This document shows positions 45,552 to 55,089 of a stretch of 64,000 bases of DNA, piece after piece; position 1 is the stretch's first letter; each line of letters opens with the position of its first letter. This stretch comes from Svornostia abyssi. GTDB taxonomy: Bacteria > Actinomycetota > Thermoleophilia > Solirubrobacterales > Solirubrobacteraceae. The stretch is from contig CP088295.1 of the NCBI GenBank assembly GCA_024666565.1, forward strand, positions 682,001 through 746,000. The letters are read 5' to 3'. Made by a program: the position numbers and the translations under genes. The notes under the pieces are model-generated. The model saw only the letters and a list, made by a program, of their open reading frames with translations, did no database searches and had not been told where the DNA came from.

Positions 45552-46259
45552 GTGGTCGATCGTCCTCCCCGCATCCTCCTCGCCGACGATGAGCAGTCGG
45601 TCCAGACCCTCCTGAGCTATCCGCTGCGAAAAGACGGGTACGAGGTCGTCCAGGCCGCCGACGGCCGCGAGGCCCTCGCGCGATTCTCCGAGACGACGTT
45701 CGATCTCGTGGTGCTCGACGTGATGATGCCGCGCATGGACGGGCTGGAGGTCTGCCGCCGCCTGCGGGCGAAGTCCACGGTGCCCATCATCATGCTCACG
45801 GCGAAGGCCGAGGAGATCGACAAGGTCCTCGGGCTGGAGCTCGGCGCCGACGACTACATCACCAAGCCGTTCTCCATGCGGGAGTTCCGCTCGCGGGTGA
45901 AGGCGACGCTGCGCCGGGCCGGCATGGCGCGTGACCGTGAGGCCCCGGAGGACGAGGCGCTGGAGTCCGGGGAGCTGCAGATCGACTTCGCCAAGCGCAG
46001 CGTGAAGGTGCGCGGCGACGAGGTCCAGACGACGTACGTCGAGTTCGAGATCCTGGCCGCGCTGGCCCGCAACCCGGGCCGGGTGTTCACCCGCGACATG
46101 CTGCTCACCCGCGTGTGGGGCGACAGCGCGTACCGCGACCCCCGCACCATCGACGTCCACATCCGGCATCTGCGCGAGAAGCTGGAGACCGACGCCAAGC
46201 AGCCCGAGTACCTCTTCACCGTGCGCGGCGTCGGGTACCGGTTCCGCGACGACGACTGA
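45552..46259 (+). CDS. OmpR/PhoB family response regulator
   Basis: A 235-residue two-component regulator. The receiver domain has the acidic pair Asp12-Asp13, the phosphoacceptor Asp56 (LVVLDVMMPRMDG) and Lys in DDYITKPFS. The C-terminal winged helix carries AALARNPGRVFTRDMLLTRV and RTIDVHIRHLREKLE. It is activated by the histidine kinase encoded 18 bp downstream. The GTG at 45552 is chosen because upstream residues would run into the divergent gene. Confidence 0.92.
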   Translation: MVDRPPRILLADDEQSVQTLLSYPLRKDGYEVVQAADGREALARFSETTFDLVVLDVMMPRMDGLEVCRRLRAKSTVPIIMLTAKAEEIDKVLGLELGADDYITKPFSMREFRSRVKATLRRAGMARDREAPEDEALESGELQIDFAKRSVKVRGDEVQTTYVEFEILAALARNPGRVFTRDMLLTRVWGDSAYRDPRTIDVHIRHLREKLETDAKQPEYLFTVRGVGYRFRDDD

Positions 46260-46277
46260 GCGGCGAGACTGGCGCGC

Positions 46278-47681
46278 ATGCGGCCCCTGCGCTCTCTCCG
46301 CGCGAAGCTGACGTTCCTCTTCTTCGCGATGACGCTCGCGGCGGTGTTCGTCGTGTACGTCTACGTCACGCCGCAGCTCGAGTCCTCGCTGCGTCAGGAG
46401 AAGCTCGACTCGCTCGCGACCGGCGCGGAGCGGTGGTCGCCGCCCGTGGCCGACGCGATCCGGGCCGAGCGCTCGGGCCCGGACCTCGACCGGTCGGTCC
46501 GCCGGGCCGCCGACCGCACGAACACCCGCGTGACGCTGCTCGTCGTCTCCCGCGGCACGCTCGGTCTGAAGGCCCTGCCGGTCAGCGACTCGACGGGCGA
46601 GACCAGCATCCGCGATCTCCAGTTCGCCCTCGCGGCCGACACCGCGCGCGCCCGCCGGTCGCAGACCGGGAGCGAATCGTCAGACGAGGGGCCGCTCGGG
46701 CAGGCCGCCGTCCCGGTGCTGGACCAGGACGGGAACGTCACCCACGTGCTCGTGTACTCGGCGCCGCTGGCCGACGTCGACGACAACGTCACGCTCATCC
46801 GGCGGCAGATCCTCACCGCGGGCGCACTCGCGCTCGGCCTGTCGCTCATCGCCGGGCTGCTCGTGTCGACTCCGCTCACGCGCCGCGTCTCCCAGCTGGA
46901 ACAGGGTGCCGAGCGCGTCGCCGGCGGCGACTTCACCACCCAGTTCCCGACGCAGCACCTCGACGAGCTCGGGCAGCTCGCCCGCGCGCTGGACGACATG
47001 CAGACCCAGCTCGCGGAGCTCGACAGCGCGCGCAAGCGGTTCATCGCGACCGCGTCGCACGAGCTGCGCACCCCGATCTTCTCCCTCGCCGGCTTCCTCG
47101 AGCTGCTCGAGGACGAGGAGCTCGACGAGGAGACGCGCAAGCACTTCATCGGCCAGGTCCGCGAGCAGGTCGCCCGGCTGGGGACGCTCGCGACGTCGCT
47201 GCTGGACCTCTCCCGCCTGGAGGCCGGCTCGCTGGAGCTCCGCCCCGAGGAGACGGACCTCAGCATGCTGGCGCGCAACGTCGCGTCGGAGTTCGAGCCG
47301 GCGCTGCAGGGCAGCGAATCGCACCTCACGCTGCGGCTGGACGGGGAGCCGATCGAGACGGTGTGCGACCCTGAACGCGTGGCTCAGGTGCTGCGCATCC
47401 TCATCGACAACGCCATCGTGCACACCCCCGAGGGGACCGATCTCGTGGTGAGCGCCAGCCGCCGCGACAACCGCGTCCGCCTCGCGGTGCGCGACGACGG
47501 GCCGGGCATCCGCCGCGACGCGCTCGCGCGGATCTTCGAGCCGTTCTTCACGGGCGACCACGTCTCGGGCTCGGGGCTCGGACTGGCGATCGCGCGGGAA
47601 CTCGCCGAGCGCATGCACGGGCGGCTCGCCGTCGAGTCGGTCCCGGGTCGCACGACATTCACCCTCGAGCTGCCCGGATGA
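46278..47681 (+). CDS. Sensor histidine kinase
   Basis: A 467-residue kinase. It has TM1 at about 11-30, an extracytoplasmic sensor of about 145 residues, TM2 at about 178-198, a HAMP segment (LEQGAERVAGGDFTTQFP), the H-box with His262 in ATASHELRTP and an ATPase domain with DNAIVHTPEG and GSGLGLAIAREL. It would sense envelope conditions and phosphorylate the upstream regulator. Its stop overlaps the ATG of the HtrA-like protease gene, as in MprAB- or CseBC-like stress operons (comparison by gene type, not by alignment). Confidence 0.92.
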   Translation: MRPLRSLRAKLTFLFFAMTLAAVFVVYVYVTPQLESSLRQEKLDSLATGAERWSPPVADAIRAERSGPDLDRSVRRAADRTNTRVTLLVVSRGTLGLKALPVSDSTGETSIRDLQFALAADTARARRSQTGSESSDEGPLGQAAVPVLDQDGNVTHVLVYSAPLADVDDNVTLIRRQILTAGALALGLSLIAGLLVSTPLTRRVSQLEQGAERVAGGDFTTQFPTQHLDELGQLARALDDMQTQLAELDSARKRFIATASHELRTPIFSLAGFLELLEDEELDEETRKHFIGQVREQVARLGTLATSLLDLSRLEAGSLELRPEETDLSMLARNVASEFEPALQGSESHLTLRLDGEPIETVCDPERVAQVLRILIDNAIVHTPEGTDLVVSASRRDNRVRLAVRDDGPGIRRDALARIFEPFFTGDHVSGSGLGLAIARELAERMHGRLAVESVPGRTTFTLELPG

Positions 47682-48844
47682 GGGCACTCGCGATGACCGT
47701 CGCCGCGCTGTCGCTCGGCGTGGCCGGGTGCTCGCTCGGCGACGACGAGGACGGCGCGAACGGGGAGCCGACCACGGTCCAGCGCACGACCCGGGTGGAG
47801 GTCATCCGCGATGCGCCGAACGCGACCGCGGCCCGGTTCGACCCCGCCGCGATCTACGAGCGCGTCGGCCCGGGCGTCGTGACGGTGTTCTCCGTGTTCG
47901 ACCGCGGCCCGGACGCCCGCGAGGGCTCCGGCGAAGGCGTCGGGTCGGGCTTCGTGATCTCGGAGTCCGGCGAGATCGTCACCAACGCGCACGTCGTCAC
48001 CGACGGCGAGGGCGGCGACCTCAAGCGCGCCGAGGACGTGTACGTCCAGTTCGCCGACGGCAACCAGGTCCCGGCGAGGATCGTCGGCGAGGACCCGAAC
48101 GCGGACGTCGCGCTGCTGCGCGTGCAGCGCGGTGGGCTCACCCTGCGCCCGCTGTCGTTCGGCGCGTCGCGCGAAGTGCTGGTGGGGGCGCCGGTCGCGG
48201 CGATCGGGTCGCCCTACGGCGAGCCGCAATCGCTGTCGGTGGGGATCATCAGCGGCGTCGACCGGTCCATCGACTCACTCACCGGCTTCACGATCTCCGG
48301 CGCGATCCAGACGGACGCCGCGATCAACCGGGGCAACTCGGGCGGTCCGCTCGTCGACGCGCGCGGCCGCGTGCTCGGCGTCAACTCGCAGATCCGCTCG
48401 ACGGGCGGCGGCGGCGAGGGCGTCGGCTTCGCGGTGCCGGTTGACACCGTCCGCCGATCGGTCGCGGCGCTGCGCCGTGAGGGCAAGGTCGAGTACGCCT
48501 ACCTCGGGGTGGAGACCGCGCCCGTGTACCCGCAGCTGGCCCGTCGCTTCGGCCTCGGCACCTCGTCGGGCGCCTGGGTGCAGGCCGTCAGCGACGGCGG
48601 CCCTGCCGACGACGGCGGCCTGCGCGGCGGGGACGACCGCGAGCGCTTCCAGGCCTCGACGTACGACGTGGGCGGCGACGTCATCGTGCGGCTCAACGGC
48701 CGCGCCGTGCGCGACCCCGACGACCTGAGCCAGGCGCTGCAGAGCGTCGCTCCGGGCGACGAGATACCCGTCGTGGTCATCCGCGAGGGACGGAGCAGGA
48801 CGCTGAGCATCACCGTCGGCGAACGGCCCGCGGAGACGGAGTGA
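47678..48844 (+). CDS. HtrA/DegP-like serine protease, lipoprotein, with PDZ domain
   Basis: A 388-residue S1C protease. It has a signal peptide with lipobox (LGVAGC, so Cys18 would be lipidated), the triad His105 (TNAHVV), Asp143 (NADVALL) and Ser221 (GNSGGPL), then one C-terminal PDZ domain (LGTSSGAWVQAVSDGGPADD and DVIVRLNGRAVRDPDDLS). It probably degrades or refolds damaged proteins outside the membrane and may feed back on the kinase in the same operon. The ATG overlaps the kinase stop, and the stop overlaps the next GTG. Confidence 0.92.
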   Translation: MRALAMTVAALSLGVAGCSLGDDEDGANGEPTTVQRTTRVEVIRDAPNATAARFDPAAIYERVGPGVVTVFSVFDRGPDAREGSGEGVGSGFVISESGEIVTNAHVVTDGEGGDLKRAEDVYVQFADGNQVPARIVGEDPNADVALLRVQRGGLTLRPLSFGASREVLVGAPVAAIGSPYGEPQSLSVGIISGVDRSIDSLTGFTISGAIQTDAAINRGNSGGPLVDARGRVLGVNSQIRSTGGGGEGVGFAVPVDTVRRSVAALRREGKVEYAYLGVETAPVYPQLARRFGLGTSSGAWVQAVSDGGPADDGGLRGGDDRERFQASTYDVGGDVIVRLNGRAVRDPDDLSQALQSVAPGDEIPVVVIREGRSRTLSITVGERPAETE

Positions 48845-49785
48845 GCGACCCCGCGCTGCGGGACCTGTGCGTGGACCTCGCGCGCGCGCTCGCCGCGCGG
48901 GTGCGGCCCGAACTGGGCGCGCACGCCGGCCGCCGACACGGTGAGGTCGGCGCGGGCGGCGACGTGACGTTCCGGATCGACGAGGGCGCCGAAGAGGAGC
49001 TGGCGGCGTTCCTCGCGACCCGCGCGCCGCACCTCGCGTGGTACTCGGAGGACCAGGGGCTCATCCGGCCGGACGGCGCCGACACGGTGCTGGTGGTCGA
49101 CCCGATCGACGGGACCCGCCCCGCGCTGGCCGGGTTCGAAGCCGCCTGCGTGTCGGTGGCGGCGGCGCCGCTGGGTGATGGTGCGCCGACGATGGGCGAC
49201 GTGACCGTCGGGGTGATCGTCGAGATCAAGACCGGGCGTGAGTACATCGCGGTGCGGGGCGGCGGACTGGAGTCGACCGACCCGGTCCGGCTCTCGCCGA
49301 CGACGGACCTCGACCGGCTGTTCTGGACGTTCGGCTTCCGCGGCCGTCCGGCCCGTGAGCTCATCGAGGTCGTCGGCGACCTCATCGACCGGTCATCCGT
49401 CGGCGGCGGGGTCTTCGATCTCGGCTCGGCGTGCTTCGACAGCGTCTGCGTGCTGACCGGCCAGCTCGACGCGTTCCTCGAGCCCGGGCCGCGGATGATC
49501 GACGAGGTCCCCGCCACGCGCGCGGCGTTCGAGCGCGTCGGAGACGGCGCGGTGCTGAACAACTCGCCGTACGACCTTGCGGCGGCGGTGCTGTGTTTGG
49601 AGGAGGGCGGAGCGGTCGTCACCGACTGCGCGGGGCGCTCGCTCGACGACCGGCCGCTGCTCGGGTCCGGCCACGACTTCCAGATGAGCATCCTGGCGAG
49701 CGCGAACGCAGACCTGCACGCGAAGCTGGTGCAGGAGATGGACCGCGGGATCGCGCGGCTGGCTAGAACCGCGGGCGCGACATGA
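48841..49785 (+). CDS. Inositol monophosphatase family protein
   Basis: A 314-residue Li-sensitive phosphatase-fold protein. It has WYSEDQG (first metal ligand), VVDPIDGTRPAL (the DPIDGT metal motif) and GSACFDSVCVLTGQLDAF. The last Asp segment of the family (WDxAAG) is altered to SPYDLAAAVLCLEEGG but keeps Asp. The substrate may be an inositol, fructose or adenosine phosphate. GTG start and upstream stop overlap (GTGA). It is the last gene of the regulator-kinase-protease operon, and its last 23 bp overlap the convergent TetR gene. Confidence 0.85.
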   Translation: MSDPALRDLCVDLARALAARVRPELGAHAGRRHGEVGAGGDVTFRIDEGAEEELAAFLATRAPHLAWYSEDQGLIRPDGADTVLVVDPIDGTRPALAGFEAACVSVAAAPLGDGAPTMGDVTVGVIVEIKTGREYIAVRGGGLESTDPVRLSPTTDLDRLFWTFGFRGRPARELIEVVGDLIDRSSVGGGVFDLGSACFDSVCVLTGQLDAFLEPGPRMIDEVPATRAAFERVGDGAVLNNSPYDLAAAVLCLEEGGAVVTDCAGRSLDDRPLLGSGHDFQMSILASANADLHAKLVQEMDRGIARLARTAGAT

Positions 49786-50416
49786 CCGTCGGCAGCTCCT
49801 CGACGTCCAGCGGCGCCGCCGGCAACGGGGTGGGCGCGTCGCGGTTCGTCCGCAGCCCGTCGAGCACGATCGCGAACATCCGCCGCCAGTGATCAGGCGC
49901 CGTCGGCTGCGTGAGGTGCATGCCGGCCGTGATCATCATGTTGAGGATCGGCATGTCGGTCGGCGCGATGTCGGGCCGCAGCTTCCCCTCCCGCTGCGCG
50001 CGGGCGATCAGCTCCGCCATGACCGGCAGGAGCTGCGCGCGCAGGCGGGCCTGCCGCTCGCCCGCGCGGACCTCGCCCATCATCAGCTGCTTGAGGCCGA
50101 GGTTCCCCGACATGTGCTCGAGGATCGATTCGACCGTGCCGACGAACCCGTCCCACGCGTCGTCGGCCTCGAGCCCTTCGCGCGCCATGTCGACGACGAC
50201 GCCCAGTCGCTGATCGAACAGCTCGTCGACGAGCGCGTCGCGATCGGGGAAGCGCCGGTAGGCGGTCGCCACCCCCACGCCTGCGTGTGCCGCGATGTCC
50301 GGCAGCGGGACGTCGAGCCCGCGCTCGGCGAACAGCTCCGCCGCGGCGTCGAGGAGCCGCTGGCGATTGCGTTCGGCGTCGGCGCGAAGTCCGCGAGGTG
50401 CAGGGGAAGTGGCCAC
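49763..50416 (-). CDS. TetR family regulator, divergent from MFS exporter
   Basis: A 217-residue regulator. The helix-turn-helix has RQRLLDAAAELFAERG and LPDIAAHAGVGVATAYRRFP, followed by a TetR_C-type domain with LKQLMMGEVRAGERQARLRA. The start is taken as GTG 50416 because TATGAT lies 6 nt upstream and residues before it are non-conserved. It probably represses the divergent drug-exporter gene and itself. The ligand would be an exporter substrate. Confidence 0.87.
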   Translation of the reverse strand: MATSPAPRGLRADAERNRQRLLDAAAELFAERGLDVPLPDIAAHAGVGVATAYRRFPDRDALVDELFDQRLGVVVDMAREGLEADDAWDGFVGTVESILEHMSGNLGLKQLMMGEVRAGERQARLRAQLLPVMAELIARAQREGKLRPDIAPTDMPILNMMITAGMHLTQPTAPDHWRRMFAIVLDGLRTNRDAPTPLPAAPLDVEELPTVMSRPRF

Positions 50417-50422
50417 GCCGGA

Positions 50423-50472
50423 ATCATACAGATGTGGAACTGAGAACACCACTTCCGTTTATGTGGTACCTT
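50423..50472. promoter_or_regulatory. Divergent promoter/operator between TetR and MFS genes
   Basis: Holds TATGAT for the TetR gene (minus strand, 50423-50428) and TACCTT for the MFS gene (50467-50472), each 6-7 nt from its start codon. Between them are a direct repeat ATGTGGNAC (50432 and 50461) and an inverted pair ACCAC/GTGGT (50448 and 50463), plausible TetR binding sites. Confidence 0.5.
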
Positions 50473-50479
50473 GCCCCGC

Positions 50480-51943
50480 ATGACTGCCACCACCAACCCT
50501 CACCACGACCGGCGCTGGCTCATCCTCGTCGTCCTCGGCGTTGCCCAGCTCATGGTCGTCCTCGATGCCACGATCGTGAACATCGCGCTGCCGTCCGCTG
50601 AAGCGGATCTCGGATTCTCCGACGGAGACCGACAATGGATCATCACGGCGTATGCGCTCGCGTTCGGCAGCCTGCTGCTCATCGGCGGCAGGCTCGGCGA
50701 CCTCTTCGGGCGTCGCCGCCTCTTTGTCACCGGCCTCGCCGGATTCGCCGCCGCGTCCGCGCTCGGCGGCTTCGCCCAGAGCTTTGAGGTGCTCGTTGCC
50801 TCACGCGCGCTCCAGGGCGTCTTCGCCGCGATGCTCGCCCCGTCCGCCCTCTCGCTCCTGACGATCACGTTCTCGTCGGGACCCGAGCGCGGCAAGGCGT
50901 TCGGCATCTTCGGCGCGATCGCCGGCGGCGGCGCGTCGCTCGGCCTCCTGCTCGGCGGGATCCTCACCGAGTACCTCTCCTGGCGCTGGTGCATGTTCGT
51001 GAACCTGTTCTTCGCGATCCCCGCCGCGTTCGGCGCGCTCGCGCTGCTCACGGACACGCGGCCCGCACACCGGCCGAAGCTCGACATCCCCGGCGTGCTC
51101 ACCGCGTCGTCGGGCCTGTTCCTGCTCGTCTACGGGTTCTCGCGGGCGGAGTCCGACGGCTGGACCGACACGCTGACGCTCGTGTCGCTCGGCCTGTCGG
51201 CCGTCCTGCTCGTGACGTTCGTGCTGATCCAGCGCCGCGTCGACGAACCCCTGCTGCCGCTGCGGATCGTCACCGACCGCAATCGCGGCGGGGCGTACCT
51301 CGGCATGGGCATCACCGCGATCGGCATGTTCGGCGTGTTCCTGTTCCTGACGTTCTACATGCAGCGCACGCTGCGATTCAGCCCGGTCGAGTCGGGCGTC
51401 GGGTTCCTGCCGATGACGTTCGCCATCGCGATCAGCGCCGGGCTGGCGACCACCCGGCTCCTCCCGCGGTTCGGTCCGCGCCCGCTCATCACCGGCGGGA
51501 TGCTCGCGATCGCCGCCGCGCTCGTGGGGCTCGCGCAGCTGCAGGTCGACTCGTCCTACGCCGCGCACGTCCTCCCCGCGATCATCGTGCTCGGCCTGGG
51601 CATGGGCCAGGTGTTCGCGCCCGTGTTCAACACGGCCACGCTGAACGTCGCGGAGCGTGACGCCGGCGTCGCCTCGGCGATGGTGAACACGATGCAGCAG
51701 GTCGGCGGCGCCGTCGGCACCGCGCTGCTCAGCACGCTGGCCGCGACCGCCACGACGGACTACATCACGACGAACGGCGGCCCGTCGCCGGACGTCATCG
51801 CGGCCGCCGAGGTCCACGGGTACACCACCGCGTTCTGGATCGCCGCGGCGATCATCGCGGCAGGCTCCGTGGTCGTCGGATTGACGATCCGCGGGGGCGC
51901 CCCGCAGGTCGCCGCCCACCCGGCGCCTGTCGCCGCGCACTGA
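50480..51943 (+). CDS. MFS drug exporter, DHA2 (14-helix) family
   Basis: A 487-residue transporter with about 14 membrane helices. Motif A-like loop GRLGDLFGRRRLFVTG, motif C-like GAIAGGGASLGLLLGG and the opening MVVLDATIVNIALPS are typical of EmrB/QacA proton-driven exporters. It probably expels toxic lipophilic compounds. The ATG lies 7 nt after TACCTT, so the mRNA is predicted to be leaderless. Expression is likely controlled by the divergent TetR. Confidence 0.92.
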   Translation: MTATTNPHHDRRWLILVVLGVAQLMVVLDATIVNIALPSAEADLGFSDGDRQWIITAYALAFGSLLLIGGRLGDLFGRRRLFVTGLAGFAAASALGGFAQSFEVLVASRALQGVFAAMLAPSALSLLTITFSSGPERGKAFGIFGAIAGGGASLGLLLGGILTEYLSWRWCMFVNLFFAIPAAFGALALLTDTRPAHRPKLDIPGVLTASSGLFLLVYGFSRAESDGWTDTLTLVSLGLSAVLLVTFVLIQRRVDEPLLPLRIVTDRNRGGAYLGMGITAIGMFGVFLFLTFYMQRTLRFSPVESGVGFLPMTFAIAISAGLATTRLLPRFGPRPLITGGMLAIAAALVGLAQLQVDSSYAAHVLPAIIVLGLGMGQVFAPVFNTATLNVAERDAGVASAMVNTMQQVGGAVGTALLSTLAATATTDYITTNGGPSPDVIAAAEVHGYTTAFWIAAAIIAAGSVVVGLTIRGGAPQVAAHPAPVAAH

Positions 51944-51983
51944 TCGCTCGGAGCATCCGCGGGCGTGTGGCAAGCTTCGCCAC

Positions 51984-52376
51984 ATGCCCGCGGACGCGAT
52001 CATCACCGGGACGGACTTCGTCTCCATCCCCACCACCGACCTCGACCGCTCGGTGGCCTTCTACGGCGACACGCTCGGCCTGCACATGTCCGTCCACATG
52101 CCCGAGCGCAACTTCGCCGAGTTCGAGACCGGCAACCTCACGCTGAACGTCCTGAACCCCGTGAAGATGGGCATCGGGGAGTTCGCGCCGAACCGGAACC
52201 ACATCTCCCTCCACGTCGACGACGTCGAGGCGGCCCGCGCGACGCTCGAGCAGCGCGGCATCGCGTTCATGGGAGACATCTTCGACACCGGCGTCTGCCA
52301 CATGGCGTTCTTCGAGGACCCGGACGGCAACCTCTTCATGCTCCACCATCGCTACGCCCCCCGGGCCGCGGCGTAG
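51984..52376 (+). CDS. VOC family protein (glyoxalase/dioxygenase fold)
   Basis: A 130-residue protein with two beta-alpha-beta-beta-beta modules: FVSIPTTDLDRSVAFYGDTL, then NHISLHVDDVEAARATLEQR and AFFEDPDGNLFMLHHRY. Candidate metal ligands are a His in the second module and the Glu of FFEDPDGN. The family includes glyoxalase I, dioxygenases and antibiotic-binding proteins; nothing here decides between them. It precedes the trehalose genes, but no functional link is evident. Confidence 0.78.
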   Translation: MPADAIITGTDFVSIPTTDLDRSVAFYGDTLGLHMSVHMPERNFAEFETGNLTLNVLNPVKMGIGEFAPNRNHISLHVDDVEAARATLEQRGIAFMGDIFDTGVCHMAFFEDPDGNLFMLHHRYAPRAAA

Positions 52377-52379
52377 GAT
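52374..52379 (+). promoter_or_regulatory. -10 box TAGGAT, leaderless TreT-like gene
   Basis: Overlaps the VOC stop codon and ends 7 nt before GTG 52387. Confidence 0.45.
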
Positions 52380-52386
52380 CCGGCTC

Positions 52387-53626
52387 GTGCTCCAGCCCGT
52401 CGCCGTCGGCGCGAAGAAGCTCGCCGACTACACCCACATCTGCGGCCGCGACCTGATCGAGGAGATCCACGAGCTCGCCAAGCCGCTGGAGGGCGCGCGC
52501 GTGGTGCATCTGTCGGCGACCGCGTTCGGCGGCGGCGTCGCGGAGATCCTCTACACGCTCATCCCGCTCATGAACGACGTGGGCCTGGAGACCGAGTGGC
52601 AGGTCATCTACGGCCGCGAGGAGTTCTTCAACGCGACGAAGCTCATGCACAACGCGCTGCAGGGCAACCCGCAGGACCTCGCGCCCGACGAGTGGGATGT
52701 GTGGGAGCGCTACAACGAGATGAACTCCCGCGAGCTCGCCGGGCGGCATGGACGTCTGCCTCGTCCACGACCCGCAGCCTGCGGCGCTGTTCAAGCTCGT
52801 GCCCGAGAAGTCCAAGGGCTGGCTGTGGCGCTGCCACATCGACGTGTCGACGCCGAACCCGGACACCATCGGCCGCCTGCTCCCGTGGATCGCCGACTAC
52901 CCCGAGGCGCTCTTCCACATGCCGTCGTACGTGCCCGACGGGATGCACGGCCGCGTCCACATCGTGCCGCCGGCGATCGACCCGCTCGCACCGAAGAACA
53001 TGGCGCTGTCGCCCGAGGACGCGTCGTACGTCTGCCAGCAGTTCGGCATCGACGTCGACCGGCCGCTCATCTGCCAGGTCTCGCGCTTCGACCCGTGGAA
53101 GGACCCGCTCGGCGTCATCGACGCGTACCGCCTCGTCAAAGAGGAGATCGGCGACGTGCAGTTGGCGCTCGTCGGGTCGATGGCCAGCGACGACCCCGAG
53201 GGCTGGGACTACTTCAACGCCACCATCGCGCACGCGGACGGCGACCCGGACATCCACATCCTCAACAACTTCAACAACGTCGGCGCGATCGAGGTCAACG
53301 CGTTCCAGTCGCACGCCGACGTGCTCATCCAGAAGTCCACCCGCGAGGGGTTCGGGCTGACGGTGAGCGAGGCGATCTGGAAGGGCCGGCCGTTCATCGG
53401 CGGCAACGTCGGGGGCATCCCGCTCCAGGTCGAGAACGGCGTGTCCGGGTATCTCGTCGATGACGTCGAGACGTGCGCCGCGCGGTCGGTCGACATCCTG
53501 CGCGACCCCGCGCTCGGCAAGGCGCTGGGCCGCCGCGGCAAGGAACACGTGCGCAAGCACTTCCTCACCCCGCGGTACCTGCGCGACTACCTGAAGATCT
53601 TCACCGAATTACAGGCCGCGACATGA
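52387..53626 (+). CDS. Trehalose synthase TreT-like glycosyltransferase (GT4; one frameshift)
   Basis: Repaired, this is about 412 residues. The N-terminal Rossmann domain has VVHLSATAFGGGVAEILYTL and the C-terminal domain has CQVSRFDPWKDPLGVIDAYR and KSTREGFGLTVSEAIWKGRP, the GT4 nucleotide-sugar site. The slip is GCCGGGC at 52738-52744; GCCGGC joins NSRELAG to GMDVCLVHDPQ. TreT makes trehalose from an NDP-glucose and glucose. The family assignment rests on overall motifs and on the adjacent OtsA-like gene, whose ATG overlaps this stop. A related GT4 role is possible. Confidence 0.8.
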
Positions 53627-55080
53627 GCCCCGAGAACGCCCCGCTCGTCCTCGTCTCCAACCGGGGACCCGTCACCTATGAGGACGACGGGACGGTCAAG
53701 CGCGGCACCGGCGGCCTGGTCACGGCGCTCACGGGCCTGGCATCACACCGTGACGCGGTGTGGATCGCCAGCGCACTGACCGACGGCGACGCCGAGCGGG
53801 CGCGCGAGGCGGGCGGCAAGCCGATCGAGGTGACGTCGCCGGCCGGCGGGACGTACAGCGTGAAGCTCGTGGCCAGCGACCCCGCGGCCTACGACCGCTT
53901 CTACAACATCTTCGCGAACCCGATGCTGTGGTTCATCCAGCACTACCTGTGGGATCTCTCGAACGCGCCGGACATCCGGCGGCACGAGGTCGAGGCGTTC
54001 GAGTGGGGCTACAACGTCGTCAACGAGGACCTCGCCGACGCGGTGGTCGAGCAGATCGACGGCGTCGACGACCCGGTCGTGATGATCCACGACTACCACC
54101 TGTACACGCTGCCGGGGCTCGTCCGCAAGGCGCGCCCCGACGCGTTCCTGCACCACTTCGTCCACATCCCGTGGACCCAGCCGGACGCGTGGCGCGTGCT
54201 GCCGACCCGCATCCGCAACGACCTCTACGAGGGGTTGCTGGCCAACGACATCATCGGCTTCCACACCCGCTCGTACCGGTGGAACTTCCTGCAGTGCTGC
54301 CGGGACCTGCTCGAGGGCTACGAGGTCGACTTCGACGCCGGGATCGTGCGCACCCCCGACGGTCGCGAAGTCTGGATCCGCCACTACCCGCTGCCCATCG
54401 ACTGGAACGCCACGCGAAACGTCGCGTCGTCCCCGCGAGTGTCCGAGTTCGAGGGCCAGCTCCTGCGCCGCCGCCGCGACCATCTCATCCTGCGCGTCGA
54501 CCGCGCGGACCTGTCGAAGAACGTGCTGCGCGGGTTCTCGGCGTTCGACCTGTTCCTCGAGCAGCACCCCGAGTTCAGCGAGCGCGTGACGTTCATGGCC
54601 CAGCTCATGCCGTCGCGAACCGACGTGCCGGAGTACGCGGAGTACCTGGAGCGCATCGAGGCGCTGGTGGCCGTCGTCAACCACCGGCACGGCACACCGG
54701 ACTGGATGCCCATCCACCTGAAGCTGCGCGACGACCTCGAGGAGGCGATGGCCTCCTACAAGCACTACGACGTGCTCATGGTCAACGCGATGTTCGACGG
54801 CATGAACCTGGTGGCGAAGGAGGGGCCTGTCGTCAACGAGCGCAACGGCGTGTCGATCCTGAGCGAGAACACGGGCGCCCACGAGGAGCTCGGCGAGTTC
54901 GCGCTCTCCGTGAACCCGTTCGACATCCAGGAGACCGCCGACTCGATCCATGCGGCGCTCACGATGGACGCCGCCGAGCGCGCGCGGCGGGCCGACGGGC
55001 TGCGGGCGATCATCACCCAGCGCGATCCGGGTGACTGGATCGACTGGCAGCTCGAAGACATCCGCAAGAAGCGGGCGTAG
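53623..55080 (+). CDS. Trehalose-6-phosphate synthase family protein (GT20, OtsA-like)
   Basis: A 485-residue GT20 enzyme. It has the N-terminal LVLVSNRGPV, DYHLYTLPGLVRKARPDAF, HIPWTQPDAWRVLPTR, GFHTRSYRWNFL and the phosphate/UDP-binding VDRADLSKNVLRG. It would join UDP- or ADP-glucose to glucose 6-phosphate. Several positions differ from canonical OtsA (for example HIPWTQPDAW for HIPFPPPEIF), so a related sugar phosphate acceptor is possible. No OtsB phosphatase is adjacent. Overlap with the TreT-like stop (ATGA) suggests coupled translation. Confidence 0.85.
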   Translation: MSPENAPLVLVSNRGPVTYEDDGTVKRGTGGLVTALTGLASHRDAVWIASALTDGDAERAREAGGKPIEVTSPAGGTYSVKLVASDPAAYDRFYNIFANPMLWFIQHYLWDLSNAPDIRRHEVEAFEWGYNVVNEDLADAVVEQIDGVDDPVVMIHDYHLYTLPGLVRKARPDAFLHHFVHIPWTQPDAWRVLPTRIRNDLYEGLLANDIIGFHTRSYRWNFLQCCRDLLEGYEVDFDAGIVRTPDGREVWIRHYPLPIDWNATRNVASSPRVSEFEGQLLRRRRDHLILRVDRADLSKNVLRGFSAFDLFLEQHPEFSERVTFMAQLMPSRTDVPEYAEYLERIEALVAVVNHRHGTPDWMPIHLKLRDDLEEAMASYKHYDVLMVNAMFDGMNLVAKEGPVVNERNGVSILSENTGAHEELGEFALSVNPFDIQETADSIHAALTMDAAERARRADGLRAIITQRDPGDWIDWQLEDIRKKRA

Positions 55081-55089
55081 CGGCCGGCG

